Shown here piece by piece: positions 17,372-27,708 of a stretch of DNA of 64,000 nucleotides. Each line of letters opens with the position of its first letter. The first letter of the stretch is position 1. The notes under the pieces were generated by a model. That model made no database searches and was not told where the DNA came from. It worked only from the letters and a program-made list of their open reading frames with translations. The stretch comes from Haemophilus paraphrohaemolyticus. GTDB lineage: Bacteria; Pseudomonadota; Gammaproteobacteria; Enterobacterales; Pasteurellaceae. The stretch spans positions 1 through 64,000 of the forward strand of contig NZ_MUXX01000019.1 of the NCBI RefSeq assembly GCF_002015045.1, read 5' to 3'. Both the position numbers and the translations under genes were made by a program.

Positions 17372-17608
17372 AAAAAGTCCTACATTATGTAAATTAAAGT
17401 CTTGGCGATTTTAATTTAAATTTTTAATAAAATATAGTCTTTTAGATAGAGCTTTTAGGATTTAAAACTATTAAAGAGAGTAAAAATGCGTGAAATGGAA
17501 GTTAGATTAGAATTTAATTCTGGTTTTTAAATTAAGATTAGATAGTTAAACTAAAATAAACAAATGTTACAGAAGAATAAAATTTGTAAAATTTTTATCA
17601 AATGATAT

Positions 17609-17650
17609 AAAAAAAGCTAGCTTTGAAATCTGTTCAAAACTAGCTTTAGT
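17609..17650 (-). terminator. Terminator of the AhpD-like gene
   Basis: On the minus strand AAAGCTAGTTTTGAA pairs with TTCAAAGCTAGCTTT and is followed by TTTTTTTAT. The rest of 17372-17608 shows no convincing gene; a 14-codon plus-strand ORF at 17485 is noted under rejected items. Confidence 0.75.
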
Positions 17651-17666
17651 TTACTTTAAATCTAAA

Positions 17667-18008
17667 TTAGCCTTTTTGTACGTTATATGCTTCCAACGCA
17701 CGTAGTGAATAAGTGTAAGCTGCACCCGCATTTAATGCGATAGACATAGCAAGTGCTGCTGCGACTTCATCTTCTGTGGCTCCCGCTTTCACTGCTTCTT
17801 CAGCATGCACGCCAATACAGCTTTCACAACGAGTAGTTACCGCAACAGCTAAGGCAATTAATTCACGTGTTTTCGGATCTAACACATTGCCTTCTGCCGC
17901 TGCAGAGCCTAATGCTTGATAGGCTTGTAACATTTTTGGATATTTTTTACCTAAGCCACCAAAAGATTTTTTCACATGCGCTACGTCATTTTTCCAATCT
18001 GCAAACAT
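17667..18008 (-). CDS. AhpD-like / carboxymuconolactone decarboxylase family protein
   Basis: 113 residues of the CMD/AhpD fold. The signature VTTRCESCIGVHAEEAVKAG near residues 55-75 contains the redox CxxC and following His, so a thiol peroxidase-type activity is more likely than lactone decarboxylation. Helical, all cytosolic. Ribosome site AAGGAGAAATATT. It is divergently transcribed from an AraC-type regulator with 126 bases between starts, a layout that usually means the regulator controls it. The substrate is unknown. Confidence 0.85.
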   Translation of the reverse strand: MFADWKNDVAHVKKSFGGLGKKYPKMLQAYQALGSAAAEGNVLDPKTRELIALAVAVTTRCESCIGVHAEEAVKAGATEDEVAAALAMSIALNAGAAYTYSLRALEAYNVQKG

Positions 18009-18134
18009 AATATTTCTCCTTAAATTTATGATGATGTATGTTTAACTGATGTGTGCATTATAAGAAAAATGAGCTATGATAATTGTCAAATCATCTCAAC
18101 TGTTTTTGTAAAAATCTCAAAATGGAAATTTCTC

Positions 18135-19022
18135 ATGGATTATTTAGATAAGCTCACTCAGCTTGCACAAGTGCAAGGTAAAATTAATATTCGTTGTTTA
18201 TTTCAAGGCGATTGGCGAGTAGAACACAATGTGAATACCATCCAAGATGAAGGCATTTTTCATATTATCGAACAAGGCGAATGCTGGCTAACTTTGGCGG
18301 ATAAAACCTTTCATTTGCAAGCCGGCGATCTGTTTTTCTTACCCAAAAACTGCCCACACCGAATGCATAGCTCTGCAAAAGTTTCCACAAAATCGACCGC
18401 TATTACCACCTCGCAAGGTTTATTTGAACTTCGTCAAATCGGGCAAAAATCTCCTGATCTCAAAATGTTCTGTGGGCTATTTTTATATCAAAAAGAATCG
18501 CTTTTAATTGATGCCTTACCCGAGTATTTGCATTTTCACCTGCCTGAAACACCTGTTCAGCCACTGCTTCAGCTTTTTCTTAAAGAGGCAAATGAAACAA
18601 ATCAAGGCTCAAAATCAGTAATTGATGCATTGGCGAATGTGCTTTTTATCTATATTTTACGCCACGCCTTGCAGATGGGATGGGTTGAATCAGGCTTGCT
18701 AGCAGCCTTTGAAGATAAACGGCTTAGCCATGTGTTGATTAAGATGTTAAATGAGCCGCAAGCAGAGTGGAATATTGAACAATTAGCCGAGCTTGCATTG
18801 ATGTCTCGTGCTAATTTCTGCCGTGTTTTTCAACAAAAAATGCAGATGCCTCCAAAGAAATTTCTCAATCAAATTCGATTACAACAAGGGGCTTATTTGC
18901 TCAAACAAACCCCAAAAAGTGTGCTAGAAGTGGCATTAGAAATTGGCTATCAATCGGAGGCGCATTTTAGTAAAGCGTTTAAAACCGCGTATGGCATCAC
19001 TCCGAGTCAGTATCGGAAGTAG
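18135..19022 (+). CDS. AraC-family transcriptional regulator with cupin sensor domain
   Basis: 295 residues from the ATG at 18135; upstream codons in the same frame are AT-rich and unlike the family. Residues 1-100 are a cupin-type effector domain (GDWRVEH, HIIEQGECWLTL, LQAGDLFFLPKNCPHRM), and residues 195-295 the double helix-turn-helix (IEQLAELALMSRANFCRVFQ, VLEVALEIGYQSEAHFSKAF, ITPSQYR). Divergent from the AhpD-like gene, its probable target. The ligand is not predictable from sequence. Confidence 0.88.
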   Translation: MDYLDKLTQLAQVQGKINIRCLFQGDWRVEHNVNTIQDEGIFHIIEQGECWLTLADKTFHLQAGDLFFLPKNCPHRMHSSAKVSTKSTAITTSQGLFELRQIGQKSPDLKMFCGLFLYQKESLLIDALPEYLHFHLPETPVQPLLQLFLKEANETNQGSKSVIDALANVLFIYILRHALQMGWVESGLLAAFEDKRLSHVLIKMLNEPQAEWNIEQLAELALMSRANFCRVFQQKMQMPPKKFLNQIRLQQGAYLLKQTPKSVLEVALEIGYQSEAHFSKAFKTAYGITPSQYRK

Positions 19023-19044
19023 CTTTTTAATTCAGTGAGCCTAA

Positions 19045-19596
19045 CTAGTGTGTTTTGTGACTGGTACTATAAAGGATTTTATCTGTATAAGCCAATGCAA
19101 TTGCCGATGCTAAAAAGCCGAGGTGTAAAAACAACTGCCACATCATCGTTTTTTCAGGCATATTATTTGCATTTACAAAAGTTTGAAGCATATGAATAGA
19201 TGAAATGCTAATAATTGACATAGAAAGTTTCACTTTCAGCACAGTCGCATTAACATGGCTAAGCCATTCAGGTTGATCTGGGTGATTTCGAGTGCGAAGC
19301 TTAGAAACAAAGATTTCATATCCCCCAATCGTTACCATAACTAATAAGTTAGCAATCATTACTACATCAATCAGATTAAGCACTGCCAACATAATGGTGT
19401 TGGAATCCATTACATTGATATTTGTAATAAGCTCCCAAAGCAATTTCATAAATTTATAAGCATAAATACCTTGTGCTGCAATCAACCCTAAATAAATAGG
19501 CAATTGCAACCAACGGCTCATAAAAATCAGCTTACTGATTGCATTTGTTTGCGCATTATATTTTGCATAAGAATCTTGAGTTTTTGTCTGTTCCAT
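19045..19596 (-). CDS. yqhA: YqhA/UPF0114 family membrane protein
   Basis: 183 residues from the ATG at 19596 ([10 protein letters not shown]). A further in-frame ATG at 19671 would add a hydrophobic AT-rich leader not found in the family. Three to four membrane helices; conserved family strings are [40 protein letters not shown] and [11 protein letters not shown]. The function is unknown; the family is widespread in proteobacteria. Confidence 0.85.
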   Translation of the reverse strand: MEQTKTQDSYAKYNAQTNAISKLIFMSRWLQLPIYLGLIAAQGIYAYKFMKLLWELITNINVMDSNTIMLAVLNLIDVVMIANLLVMVTIGGYEIFVSKLRTRNHPDQPEWLSHVNATVLKVKLSMSIISISSIHMLQTFVNANNMPEKTMMWQLFLHLGFLASAIALAYTDKILYSTSHKTH

Positions 19597-19773
19597 AGTT
19601 ACCACGATAAAATTTAATAAACATTGTATAAAAAAGTTGCACGAAAATAGCAGTTTTATAAAAATTTTCAATCATTTTTCAAATAAATTTGAATAACGCT
19701 ATTTTCTATATGCAACAAAAACGACCGCATAATGATCCGAGCATAAGCGGTCGTTAAAGTAACAAATTGTACG

Positions 19774-20658
19774 TTATTCTTCTAACGAATACGGCAATTC
19801 ACAAATCTGCAACGCAATACCATTTACGCGGAAATTTGCCTCTTGTTCCACATCTTTGTTCATTACCACTTGCAGCCACAATTTACCTTGGTAATGGACA
19901 GCAGAAAGAATTGTCCCCGTCGCACGCCAGTTTTCGCCGAGTTGCATTTCAATACTCGAAGCAATTTCTGGTAAGGTAATTTCTCCTTCAACTTGACCAA
20001 CCAACGTAAACATCGCGCGTTTATTTGCGCCACGATATTTCGCTCGTGCCACGGTTTCTTGCCCGATGTAACAACCTTTGGTAAAGGAAATCGCATTTTC
20101 GACCGCTTGTAAATTTGCTGCTTGAGGAATCAGTTCAAACTGGTTTGCTTTAAACAAAATCGGTAAGCCATCTTGAATATCTATCAGATCCCAAAGTTTC
20201 GCCGAACCATTTGTTTTTACATTTTCGCCCCAAACAATCGCTCGTTTTTGCCCTTGCGGGAGCACTAAAGCAGTCGAATTTTCGTGAAGTGTTGCTAAAA
20301 TCTCACCACTTGTTACGCCATAAAGCGGGATATCTAATTCAGTGAAAGTTACTTTTGAGAACACCGCATATTTTTTGAGCTGAGTTAAAGCTTCAGGCAA
20401 TAGATCTTGATGCATAATCACAAAAAATTGCTCTTGACTGGCTCGATATAAGCGGAATAAGGCACTAATTTTTCCTTTAGGATCACAATGGCAGGTTAGC
20501 GTGTGGCTTCCTACTTCAAGCTTTGCCACATCGCACGTTAATTGTCCTTGCAGATATTTTTCCGCATCCACTCCTGCAATTTCAATCAAACGATATTGTT
20601 CAAGTAATACGCAAAGATCGGGATAGATTTTGCTAATTTGATTACATTTGCATTTCAT
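19774..20658 (-). CDS. ygfZ: tRNA-modifying / Fe-S cluster assembly protein YgfZ
   Basis: 294 residues of the folate-binding YgfZ/GcvT-like family. The hallmark KGCYIGQETVARAKYRGANK (with the essential Cys) is near residues 195-215, and YLQGQLTCDV near 35 is the N-terminal family motif. YgfZ uses folate to support certain Fe-S enzymes such as MiaB. It is followed on the same strand orientation by nothing closer than yqhA, and lies 25 bases downstream of yicC. Start ATG at 20658. Confidence 0.93.
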   Translation of the reverse strand: MKCKCNQISKIYPDLCVLLEQYRLIEIAGVDAEKYLQGQLTCDVAKLEVGSHTLTCHCDPKGKISALFRLYRASQEQFFVIMHQDLLPEALTQLKKYAVFSKVTFTELDIPLYGVTSGEILATLHENSTALVLPQGQKRAIVWGENVKTNGSAKLWDLIDIQDGLPILFKANQFELIPQAANLQAVENAISFTKGCYIGQETVARAKYRGANKRAMFTLVGQVEGEITLPEIASSIEMQLGENWRATGTILSAVHYQGKLWLQVVMNKDVEQEANFRVNGIALQICELPYSLEE

Positions 20659-20683
20659 TTTTAAGTCCTTAAAAATCCTTTTT

Positions 20684-21547
20684 CTATTCTAAATTTTGGA
20701 TTTGCTCACGCATTTGCTCGATAAGCACTTTCAATTCCACCGCAGAATTAGTAATATCGGCATTGATTGATTTTGAAGCCAGTGTATTGGACTCGCGATT
20801 GAGCTCTTGCATCATAAAGTCTAATTTACGTCCTACTGCACCGCCTTTTTTAAGGATTGAGCTAGTCTCTTTCACGTGCAATTGCAAGCGGTCTAATTCT
20901 TCCGCCACATCGACACGCTGTGCGGTGAGCACCATTTCTTGCTCTAAGCGTTGTGGATCAAGTTGTAGATTAAGCTCCTCAAAGCGTTGTTGCAGGCGAT
21001 CTTTTTGCCATTGCAACACTTCTGGCATCTGTTGTTGCACACTTTGTGCTATCTCAGCTATGTTGTCTAAACGTTGCTGGATAATTGCTTGCAAGTTTGC
21101 TCCTTCACGCCCACGCATTTCAATAAAATCAGTTAAAATTTGCTCAAACCCTGCCAATAAATCTTGCGAAATTTGGTCTAAATCTTGGCTTTGTGCATCG
21201 ACCACACCTGGGTAACGTAGCACATCTACCAAGTTGATCTCCCCATCTCCCGCAATGCCTTGCAAGGTTTTAAGCGAAGCGATAACTTTCTCTGCATAGT
21301 CGGTATTTAATGCGATAGTTTTATTTTCAGCTTGCTCCAATTCAACGCGTAAGCTACATTCCACTTTACCGCGAGTAAGGGCACTACGCAGGCGTTCACG
21401 CAAGCCCATTTCTAACTGGCGGAAAGCCTCAGGCAGACGGAAATAGGTTTCTAAAAAGCGTTGATTGACAGAGCGAATTTCCCATACTGCATTGCCCCAC
21501 TCTTTTTTAATTTCTAAATGGGCAAAGGCGGTCATACTATAAATCAT
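20684..21547 (-). CDS. yicC: YicC family endoribonuclease-like protein
   Basis: 287 residues. MIYSMTAFAHLEIKKEWGNA and VNQRFLETYFRLPEAFRQLE at the N-terminus, and the C-terminal GGAVGRKLDFMMQELNRESN with NADITNSAVELKVLIEQMREQ-type ending, are diagnostic of YicC. E. coli YicC is an RNase acting on the sRNA RyhB. The central region (about 110-210) is a Gln/Leu-rich coiled coil. It is divergent from rph, as in many gammaproteobacteria. Confidence 0.93.
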   Translation of the reverse strand: MIYSMTAFAHLEIKKEWGNAVWEIRSVNQRFLETYFRLPEAFRQLEMGLRERLRSALTRGKVECSLRVELEQAENKTIALNTDYAEKVIASLKTLQGIAGDGEINLVDVLRYPGVVDAQSQDLDQISQDLLAGFEQILTDFIEMRGREGANLQAIIQQRLDNIAEIAQSVQQQMPEVLQWQKDRLQQRFEELNLQLDPQRLEQEMVLTAQRVDVAEELDRLQLHVKETSSILKKGGAVGRKLDFMMQELNRESNTLASKSINADITNSAVELKVLIEQMREQIQNLE

Positions 21548-21629
21548 CTTGATTGTCCTGTTTTATAATGAAAATTAGCTTATTGTACTGTAAAATAGCT
21601 AAGAATTTTAGTAGAAGGAAAGAAAAACT

Positions 21630-22346
21630 ATGCGTCCGAATAATCGTGAATTAAACCAAATCCGCCCTGTAAAAATTACCCGTCACTACACCAAATATGC
21701 TGAAGGTTCTGTGTTAATTGAATTTGGCGAAACCAAAGTGCTTTGCAATGCAACCATTGAAGAAACTGTACCACGCTTCTTAAAAGGGCAACAACAAGGC
21801 TGGGTAACTGCAGAATATGGAATGCTTCCACGTGCGACCCATTCTCGCACCCAACGTGAAGCTGCAAAAGGCAAACAGACAGGCAGAACGATGGAAATTC
21901 AGCGTTTAATCGCTCGTTCTTTACGTGCAGTGGTTGATTTAAAAGCCCTTGGCGAACGCACTATTACCGTGGATTGCGATGTTATTCAAGCCGATGGTGG
22001 CACACGCACTGCATCTATCACTGGTGCTTGTGTAGCACTACACGATACTATTGCTCACTTAATCGAAAATGGTACGCTTAAAACCAGCCCACTTAAAGGC
22101 TTAGTTGCCGCAGTTTCTGTTGGCATTGTGAATGGCGAAGCGGTTTGCGATTTGGAATATGTGGAAGATTCAAATGCGGAAACCGATATGAACGTGGTAA
22201 TGGTTGAAGATGGCAGAATGGTTGAAGTGCAAGGCACTGCAGAAGGTGAACCGTTCTCGCACGATGAATTATTGCGTTTGTTGGACCTTGCAAAACAAGG
22301 GATTAACCAGTTAGTTGCAGCACAGCGTGAGGCGTTAAATCTATAA
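21630..22346 (+). CDS. rph: Ribonuclease PH
   Basis: 238 residues. RNase PH trims 3' ends of tRNA precursors by phosphorolysis. The family start [20 protein letters not shown], the RNA-contact block [20 protein letters not shown] (split around residue 80), the phosphate-site string [14 protein letters not shown] near 125 and [13 protein letters not shown] near 180 are intact. Full length, so unlike the frameshifted rph of E. coli K-12. Ribosome site AGAAGGAAAG. Confidence 0.96.
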   Translation: MRPNNRELNQIRPVKITRHYTKYAEGSVLIEFGETKVLCNATIEETVPRFLKGQQQGWVTAEYGMLPRATHSRTQREAAKGKQTGRTMEIQRLIARSLRAVVDLKALGERTITVDCDVIQADGGTRTASITGACVALHDTIAHLIENGTLKTSPLKGLVAAVSVGIVNGEAVCDLEYVEDSNAETDMNVVMVEDGRMVEVQGTAEGEPFSHDELLRLLDLAKQGINQLVAAQREALNL

Positions 22347-22364
22347 TTTTCCATCATTTATTTA

Positions 22365-22424
22365 GTAGGGCGGGCTTCCGTTCGCCGTTTCATTTCTTTA
22401 ACTGGCGGACTGAAGTCTGCCCTA
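22365..22424. repeat. Intergenic imperfect palindrome (GTAGGGC...GCCCTAC type)
   Basis: GTAGGGCGGGCTTCCGTTCG and onward pairs with the arm ending GAAGTCTGCCCTAC over about 22 bases with a few G-U or mismatched pairs. It fills the rph-rmuC gap. Its GGCAGACTTCAGTC-like arm resembles the hairpin at 15847-15872, and its GTAGGG/CCTAC ends match the one at 39636-39662, suggesting a small REP-like family. Confidence 0.6.
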
Positions 22425-22436
22425 CATTTAGCACCT

Positions 22437-24044
22437 ATGACAATCGATCCAATCTGGCTCTATATCGGCTTAATTTTACTCAGCTTTCTCTCCATTACTC
22501 TCTTTTTCTTACATTCTCGTTCAACCAACGAAGCTCAAGCATTGCTACAACAAAGCGAAGAGCAAAAAGCCCAACTGACTCAGCTTTCACAAAAAGCAGA
22601 ACAGCTTGCGACTGAAAAATCACAGGTAGAACAATGGGCGGTGCAATATAAAGTTCGCTCTGAAAATGCCGAAAATCGGGTTAGCGAAAAAGAGAGCGAA
22701 ATCCACCGCTTGCAAGCAAAAATTGAGCAGGCTGCTCAGTTAGAAGATCAACAAGAAAGCTACATCAACGAGTTGAAAGAACGCATTGGTGCATCGCAAG
22801 CAAAAGCGGAAAGCTTGGAAGAGCAACTAGCTTTTAGCCATCAACGTTTAAACCAAAAAGAGCAAGAGTACCAGCGTTTGAATGGACAGTTTACCCAATC
22901 GCAAAATGAACTGACCGAATTACGCACAACGCTTAATGAAAAACAGGCAAATTTTGAAGAGCAACAAAGCAATTTTGTGCAGGTAAAACAGCAGCTAAAT
23001 GTGGAATTTCAACATCTGGCTCAACAAATTTTAGAAGAAAAAAGTCAACTTTTCGCTCAAAGTAATCAATCCTCATTAGATGCATTACTCAAACCATTTA
23101 AAGAGCAAATCGAAGGCTTCCAAAAACGTGTGAATGAAGTACATAGCGAGTCGCTTAAAGGCACAGCAAACTTGGAAGCAGAGATCAAGCGAGTGTTACA
23201 AATAGGTGTGTCGATGTCAGAAGAAGCACAAAATTTGGCAACTGCTTTGAAAGGCAACAATAAAATCGCAGGTAACTGGGGTGAGGTGCAATTAGAAAGC
23301 GCGTTGCAATCAGCGGGCTTACTGGCAAATGAGCATTATGTGGCTCAAGAAAATTTTCGCGATGAAGAGGGCAAGCGTTTTGCTCCTGACTTTGTGTTGC
23401 ATCTGCCTGATAACAAGCATTTAATTATCGACAGCAAAGTCTCGCTCGTTGCGTATGACAAAGCCATTCGCGCCGAGAATCAAGCCGAAGTATTGCAAGC
23501 CTTTGATGAGCATTGCCGTTCGTTGCGGGCACATATTGACGGGCTTTCTAAGAAAAATTATAGCTCACTTTTAGGCGTGAAAAGCCCTGATTTTGTGCTG
23601 ATGTTCGTGCCGATTGAGCCTGCTTACATTGAGGCAATGAAGCATGATCCGCAGCTCTTTAACTTTGGTTATGAACGTAATGTGATCTTAGTTTCGTACA
23701 CCACGCTTATGCCGATTTTACGCACAGTCGCAAACCTTTGGCGAATTGAACGAGGTAACAGCGAAGCTCGTGAGATCAGCGAAAAAGCGGGTGATATTTA
23801 CAATCAAGTATGCACCATTGCAGAGCGTTTGAGTAAACTTGGTAACACACTCAACACTGTGAATAATCAGTACAATCAAACGGTTACTTCACTCGTTGGA
23901 CGACAAGGTTTGCTCGGTAAAGTTGAGCGTTTCCAACAACTTTCCACCAAGGCTAGTCAGAATGTGCCGCAAGTGGAATTTCTGCAAAATGATTTGGATA
24001 TAGCGAGATTAGAATTGTTGGTGGAGAGAGAAGAGACAACATAA
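22437..24044 (+). CDS. rmuC: DNA recombination protein RmuC
   Basis: 535 residues. An N-terminal membrane anchor (LYIGLILLSFLSITLFFL) is followed by a long Gln/Glu-rich coiled coil to about residue 190, then the RmuC nuclease-fold domain: KIAGNWGEVQLESALQSAGL, FAPDFVLHLPDNKHLIIDSK (the acidic-D...D-x-K pattern) and SPDFVLMFVPIEPAYIEAM. RmuC limits inverted-repeat-driven rearrangement. The first ATG lies right behind the intergenic palindrome and has no strong ribosome site. Confidence 0.9.
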   Translation: MTIDPIWLYIGLILLSFLSITLFFLHSRSTNEAQALLQQSEEQKAQLTQLSQKAEQLATEKSQVEQWAVQYKVRSENAENRVSEKESEIHRLQAKIEQAAQLEDQQESYINELKERIGASQAKAESLEEQLAFSHQRLNQKEQEYQRLNGQFTQSQNELTELRTTLNEKQANFEEQQSNFVQVKQQLNVEFQHLAQQILEEKSQLFAQSNQSSLDALLKPFKEQIEGFQKRVNEVHSESLKGTANLEAEIKRVLQIGVSMSEEAQNLATALKGNNKIAGNWGEVQLESALQSAGLLANEHYVAQENFRDEEGKRFAPDFVLHLPDNKHLIIDSKVSLVAYDKAIRAENQAEVLQAFDEHCRSLRAHIDGLSKKNYSSLLGVKSPDFVLMFVPIEPAYIEAMKHDPQLFNFGYERNVILVSYTTLMPILRTVANLWRIERGNSEAREISEKAGDIYNQVCTIAERLSKLGNTLNTVNNQYNQTVTSLVGRQGLLGKVERFQQLSTKASQNVPQVEFLQNDLDIARLELLVEREETT

Positions 24045-24079
24045 ATAAATTCTCGTAAAAATTACATTGAAGTAAACAT

Positions 24080-24106
24080 AACCTAGCCTCGTGCTAGGTT
24101 TTTTAT
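24080..24106 (+). terminator. Terminator of rmuC
   Basis: AACCTAGC (24080-24087) pairs with GCTAGGTT (24093-24100) with loop CTCGT, followed by TTTTTATTT. Confidence 0.85.
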
Positions 24107-24156
24107 TTGAGTGTGAGTGTGCTATCCTAACGCTATTCTTTATTGAGTGAATTTTT

Positions 24157-25020
24157 ATGACCTATTCCGATTGGCTAACTTATGCCACCCAATTATTAAC
24201 CGAAAAATTAAGCCAAGATCCTTATCTGAATGCGAAATTAGATGCGAATTTGCTATTACAAGCGGCGACAAAACGATCACGTTCTGCAATTTTTGCATTT
24301 GGAGAAACAGAGCTGAATGAAACTGAACAAAATCAGCTAAATCAGATGCTAAAACGCCGCACGAAAGGCGAACCGATGGCATATATTTTAGGCGAAAAAG
24401 AATTTTGGTCGTTGCCATTAAAAGTTTCGTCTGATACTTTGATCCCCCGCCCAGATACGGAACGATTAGTGGAAGTAGCGTTAGATTGGGCAAACAAGCG
24501 GTTGGAAAATCAAGAAAGTTTGCAAATTTTAGATTTAGGCACAGGCACAGGGGCAATTGCACTGGCACTAGCTTCCGAATTAAAGCAGAAAGTGCAAGTA
24601 TTAGGTGTCGATTTTAAGCCCGAAGTGGTAGTACTTGCGGAAAGTAATCGCCAAACGTTGCAGATTGAAAACGCCCGCTTTCAGCAAAGTGATTGGTTTT
24701 CCACATTAGTAAATCAGCAGTTCGATTTGATTGTAAGTAACCCACCTTATATTGATGCGGAAGATGAAAATTTGCAGATTGGTGATGTGCGGTTTGAGCC
24801 TTTAACTGCATTGGTAGCAGATAATCACGGTTTGAGCGATTTGCAAAAGATTATCGAAAATGCACCGCTTTATTTGAAACCGAATGGGGCGTTATTCTTA
24901 GAACACGGTTGGCAACAAGCACTCGATGTGCAACATGTTTTCCACCAAAATCAGTGGCAAGCGGTTGAAACTTTCAAAGATTATGCCAATTTAGATCGCA
25001 TTACAAAGGCTGAGAAATAA
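24157..25020 (+). CDS. prmC: Release-factor glutamine N5-methyltransferase
   Basis: 287 residues of the PrmC/HemK family. It methylates the Gln of the GGQ motif in RF1 and RF2; RF2 is encoded elsewhere in this window. Visible: PMAYILGEKEFWSLPLKV and PRPDTERLVEVAL, the SAM glycine motif ILDLGTGTGAIALALA near 125, and the catalytic NPPY in LIVSNPPYIDAED near 190. It starts the prmC-sirB1-kdsA cluster also seen in Haemophilus. Confidence 0.95.
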   Translation: MTYSDWLTYATQLLTEKLSQDPYLNAKLDANLLLQAATKRSRSAIFAFGETELNETEQNQLNQMLKRRTKGEPMAYILGEKEFWSLPLKVSSDTLIPRPDTERLVEVALDWANKRLENQESLQILDLGTGTGAIALALASELKQKVQVLGVDFKPEVVVLAESNRQTLQIENARFQQSDWFSTLVNQQFDLIVSNPPYIDAEDENLQIGDVRFEPLTALVADNHGLSDLQKIIENAPLYLKPNGALFLEHGWQQALDVQHVFHQNQWQAVETFKDYANLDRITKAEK

Positions 25021-25048
25021 AGCTAGAAGAGTAAAAAAGAAGGACAAA

Positions 25049-25915
25049 ATGGACGATATTATTAACGAAATTTTACAAGAGCTGGAGTCACCGAAAATCA
25101 CGATAAGTGATGAAAAACTGCAGACCTTTTTATATGAAGAAATGGACCGAATTGGCGGAATTGTGGATGAAGACGTAACTCCTCGCCAACGTAGTGCACG
25201 AGCTTCAGCTTTGGTACGGAAAGTTCGACCGCTCATTACAGCTAATAATGAACTCGACAGATTACATCAACTACTAGATGTGATTTACCGCCAAATGAAA
25301 TTTTCTTACCGCTACACCGACTATTTCAACAGTGATAATTTGCTGCTACATAAAGTGTTGCAAACCAAGCAAGGTATGCCGGTTTCTTTTGCCGCCATTT
25401 TGCTTTATTTGGCGGCAAAATGTGGCATTCCACTGTTTGCGGTAAACTTCCCAACACAAATTATTTTACGGGCGGAAATCTCGCACGATGATGGTCGTCA
25501 AGAAACGCTTTTTATCAATCCAGCCGATGGTAAGTTTTTAAGCATGGATGATTTAGAAAAATGGTTGGATGGTGAGCCGATGGCGGGGCTTTTAGTCACA
25601 CCAATGCTTATTCGTCGTGCTGAGCCATTTGAGCTATTGGAACGAGTGGAAACACTGTTTAAAATGGCATTAACTAAAGAAAAAAAATTTCAAGAAGTGC
25701 TAGAAATGATAAACTTCCGCCTGATTTTTTCGCCTGATGATCCGTATGAAATTCGCGATCGTGGGATGATTTTTGCAACAATGGAATGTTTCCAAGCGGC
25801 TTATGAAGATTTGAGCTACTTTATTGACCAATGCCCAGATGATCCATCAGCACGCATGATTAAAATGGACATTAAACAGCTGGAACAAAAAAGCAAAGAG
25901 ATGATTTTACACTAA
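25049..25915 (+). CDS. SirB1 family protein (transglutaminase-like fold)
   Basis: 288 residues. The N-terminal 190 residues carry the SirB1 motif GMPVSFAAILLYLAAKCGIP and AVNFPTQIILRAE, a transglutaminase-like scaffold in which the usual catalytic Cys is replaced. The C-terminal part (SPDDPYEIRDRGMIFATMEC onward) has TPR-like helices. The role is unknown; the gene is conserved next to prmC and kdsA. Ribosome site AGAAGGACAAA. Confidence 0.85.
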   Translation: MDDIINEILQELESPKITISDEKLQTFLYEEMDRIGGIVDEDVTPRQRSARASALVRKVRPLITANNELDRLHQLLDVIYRQMKFSYRYTDYFNSDNLLLHKVLQTKQGMPVSFAAILLYLAAKCGIPLFAVNFPTQIILRAEISHDDGRQETLFINPADGKFLSMDDLEKWLDGEPMAGLLVTPMLIRRAEPFELLERVETLFKMALTKEKKFQEVLEMINFRLIFSPDDPYEIRDRGMIFATMECFQAAYEDLSYFIDQCPDDPSARMIKMDIKQLEQKSKEMILH

Positions 25916-25928
25916 TTTTATTAACTAA

Positions 25929-26792
<864 letters not shown>

Positions 26793-26795
26793 TGT

Positions 26796-26830
26796 AAAAA
26801 AGGTTGTTAGCTAAAACTAACAACCTTTTT
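26796..26830. terminator. Bidirectional terminator between kdsA and the ABC transporter
   Basis: GGTTGTTAG (26802-26810) pairs with CTAACAACC (26817-26825); AAAAAA precedes and TTTTT follows, serving both convergent units. Confidence 0.9.
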
Positions 26831-26844
26831 CATATTCTGTGGAA

Positions 26845-27708
26845 TTATTTATATTCAACTACCACATCTTTCTCACTAATCGTATCACCATAAACAGGCA
26901 ATAATGTTTTATCGTATGCTTGTTTTAACACCCCTTCTTTACCTAATTTTTGGATCTCTGCATTTAACCAATTAAGTAATTCAGTGTCGCCTTTTTTCAC
27001 AGCTGGGGCGATGGTATCTTGATCACCTAAATTTTTAATGCCCACGGTAAAACTTGGGTTTTCTTTTGCCCAAGCAAAGAGCAAGGTGTTATCGTGTGCA
27101 AGTGCATCACCTCTACCATCACGCAGTGCCTCAAAAGTTTCGGTATTTTGTTCGAATTTTAAGGTTTTGATGTTGGGATAGTTTTTAGTGAAATACGCAT
27201 CAGCCGTTGTGCCTTTGTTTAATAACAAGGTTTTATCTTTAAGCTGTTCTACATCGGTAATTACGCTACCATCTTTAGACACCACACCCAATGCCACTTT
27301 CATGTATGGATCAGCAAAATCAACCACCTCTTTTCGTGCTGGTGTGACGGTAAAGTTAGCAAGGATAATATCCACTTTGTTAGAAACCAAGTATTCCGCA
27401 CGGTTTGCCGCTTCTACGAGCACAAATTCGACTTTGTTCTCATCTCCCAATAAATCTTTAGTAATTGCTTTGGCAATTTCTACATCAAAGCCTTGGCTTT
27501 TACCATTGGCATCAACATAACCAAATGGCGGTTTGTCACTAAATACGCCAATACGTACTTTGCCTGCTTGTTTTAGCTGCTCAATGGTTGAGGTCGGTTT
27601 TTGTGCCACTGGCTCATCTTTATCGTTGCAAGCGGTCAATCCTGTGGCAAAAATTGTAGCCGCGATGAATGCGCCGATTTTTTTGAAAGTTTTAGATGTT
27701 GTCTTCAT
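26845..27708 (-). CDS. Polar amino-acid ABC transporter, solute-binding lipoprotein
   Basis: 287 residues. A signal peptide ends in the lipobox GLTAC with Cys27, so it is a lipoprotein of the SBP family 3. The mature part has the family's first signature [24 protein letters not shown] block, [10 protein letters not shown] and [20 protein letters not shown]. Closest by memory to the CjaA/cysteine-type binders, so cystine or cysteine is the likeliest ligand, but aspartate/glutamate cannot be excluded. Last gene of the four-gene operon and slightly overlaps nothing; its ATG lies inside the 3' end of the ATPase gene (17 bases). Confidence 0.85.
   Translation of the reverse strand: MKTTSKTFKKIGAFIAATIFATGLTACNDKDEPVAQKPTSTIEQLKQAGKVRIGVFSDKPPFGYVDANGKSQGFDVEIAKAITKDLLGDENKVEFVLVEAANRAEYLVSNKVDIILANFTVTPARKEVVDFADPYMKVALGVVSKDGSVITDVEQLKDKTLLLNKGTTADAYFTKNYPNIKTLKFEQNTETFEALRDGRGDALAHDNTLLFAWAKENPSFTVGIKNLGDQDTIAPAVKKGDTELLNWLNAEIQKLGKEGVLKQAYDKTLLPVYGDTISEKDVVVEYK

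Noticed and set aside
17485..17529. 14-codon plus-strand ORF (MREMEVRLEFNSGF) with a GAGAG ribosome-like site
   Set aside because: Too short to support, no following gene on that strand, not placed like a leader peptide.
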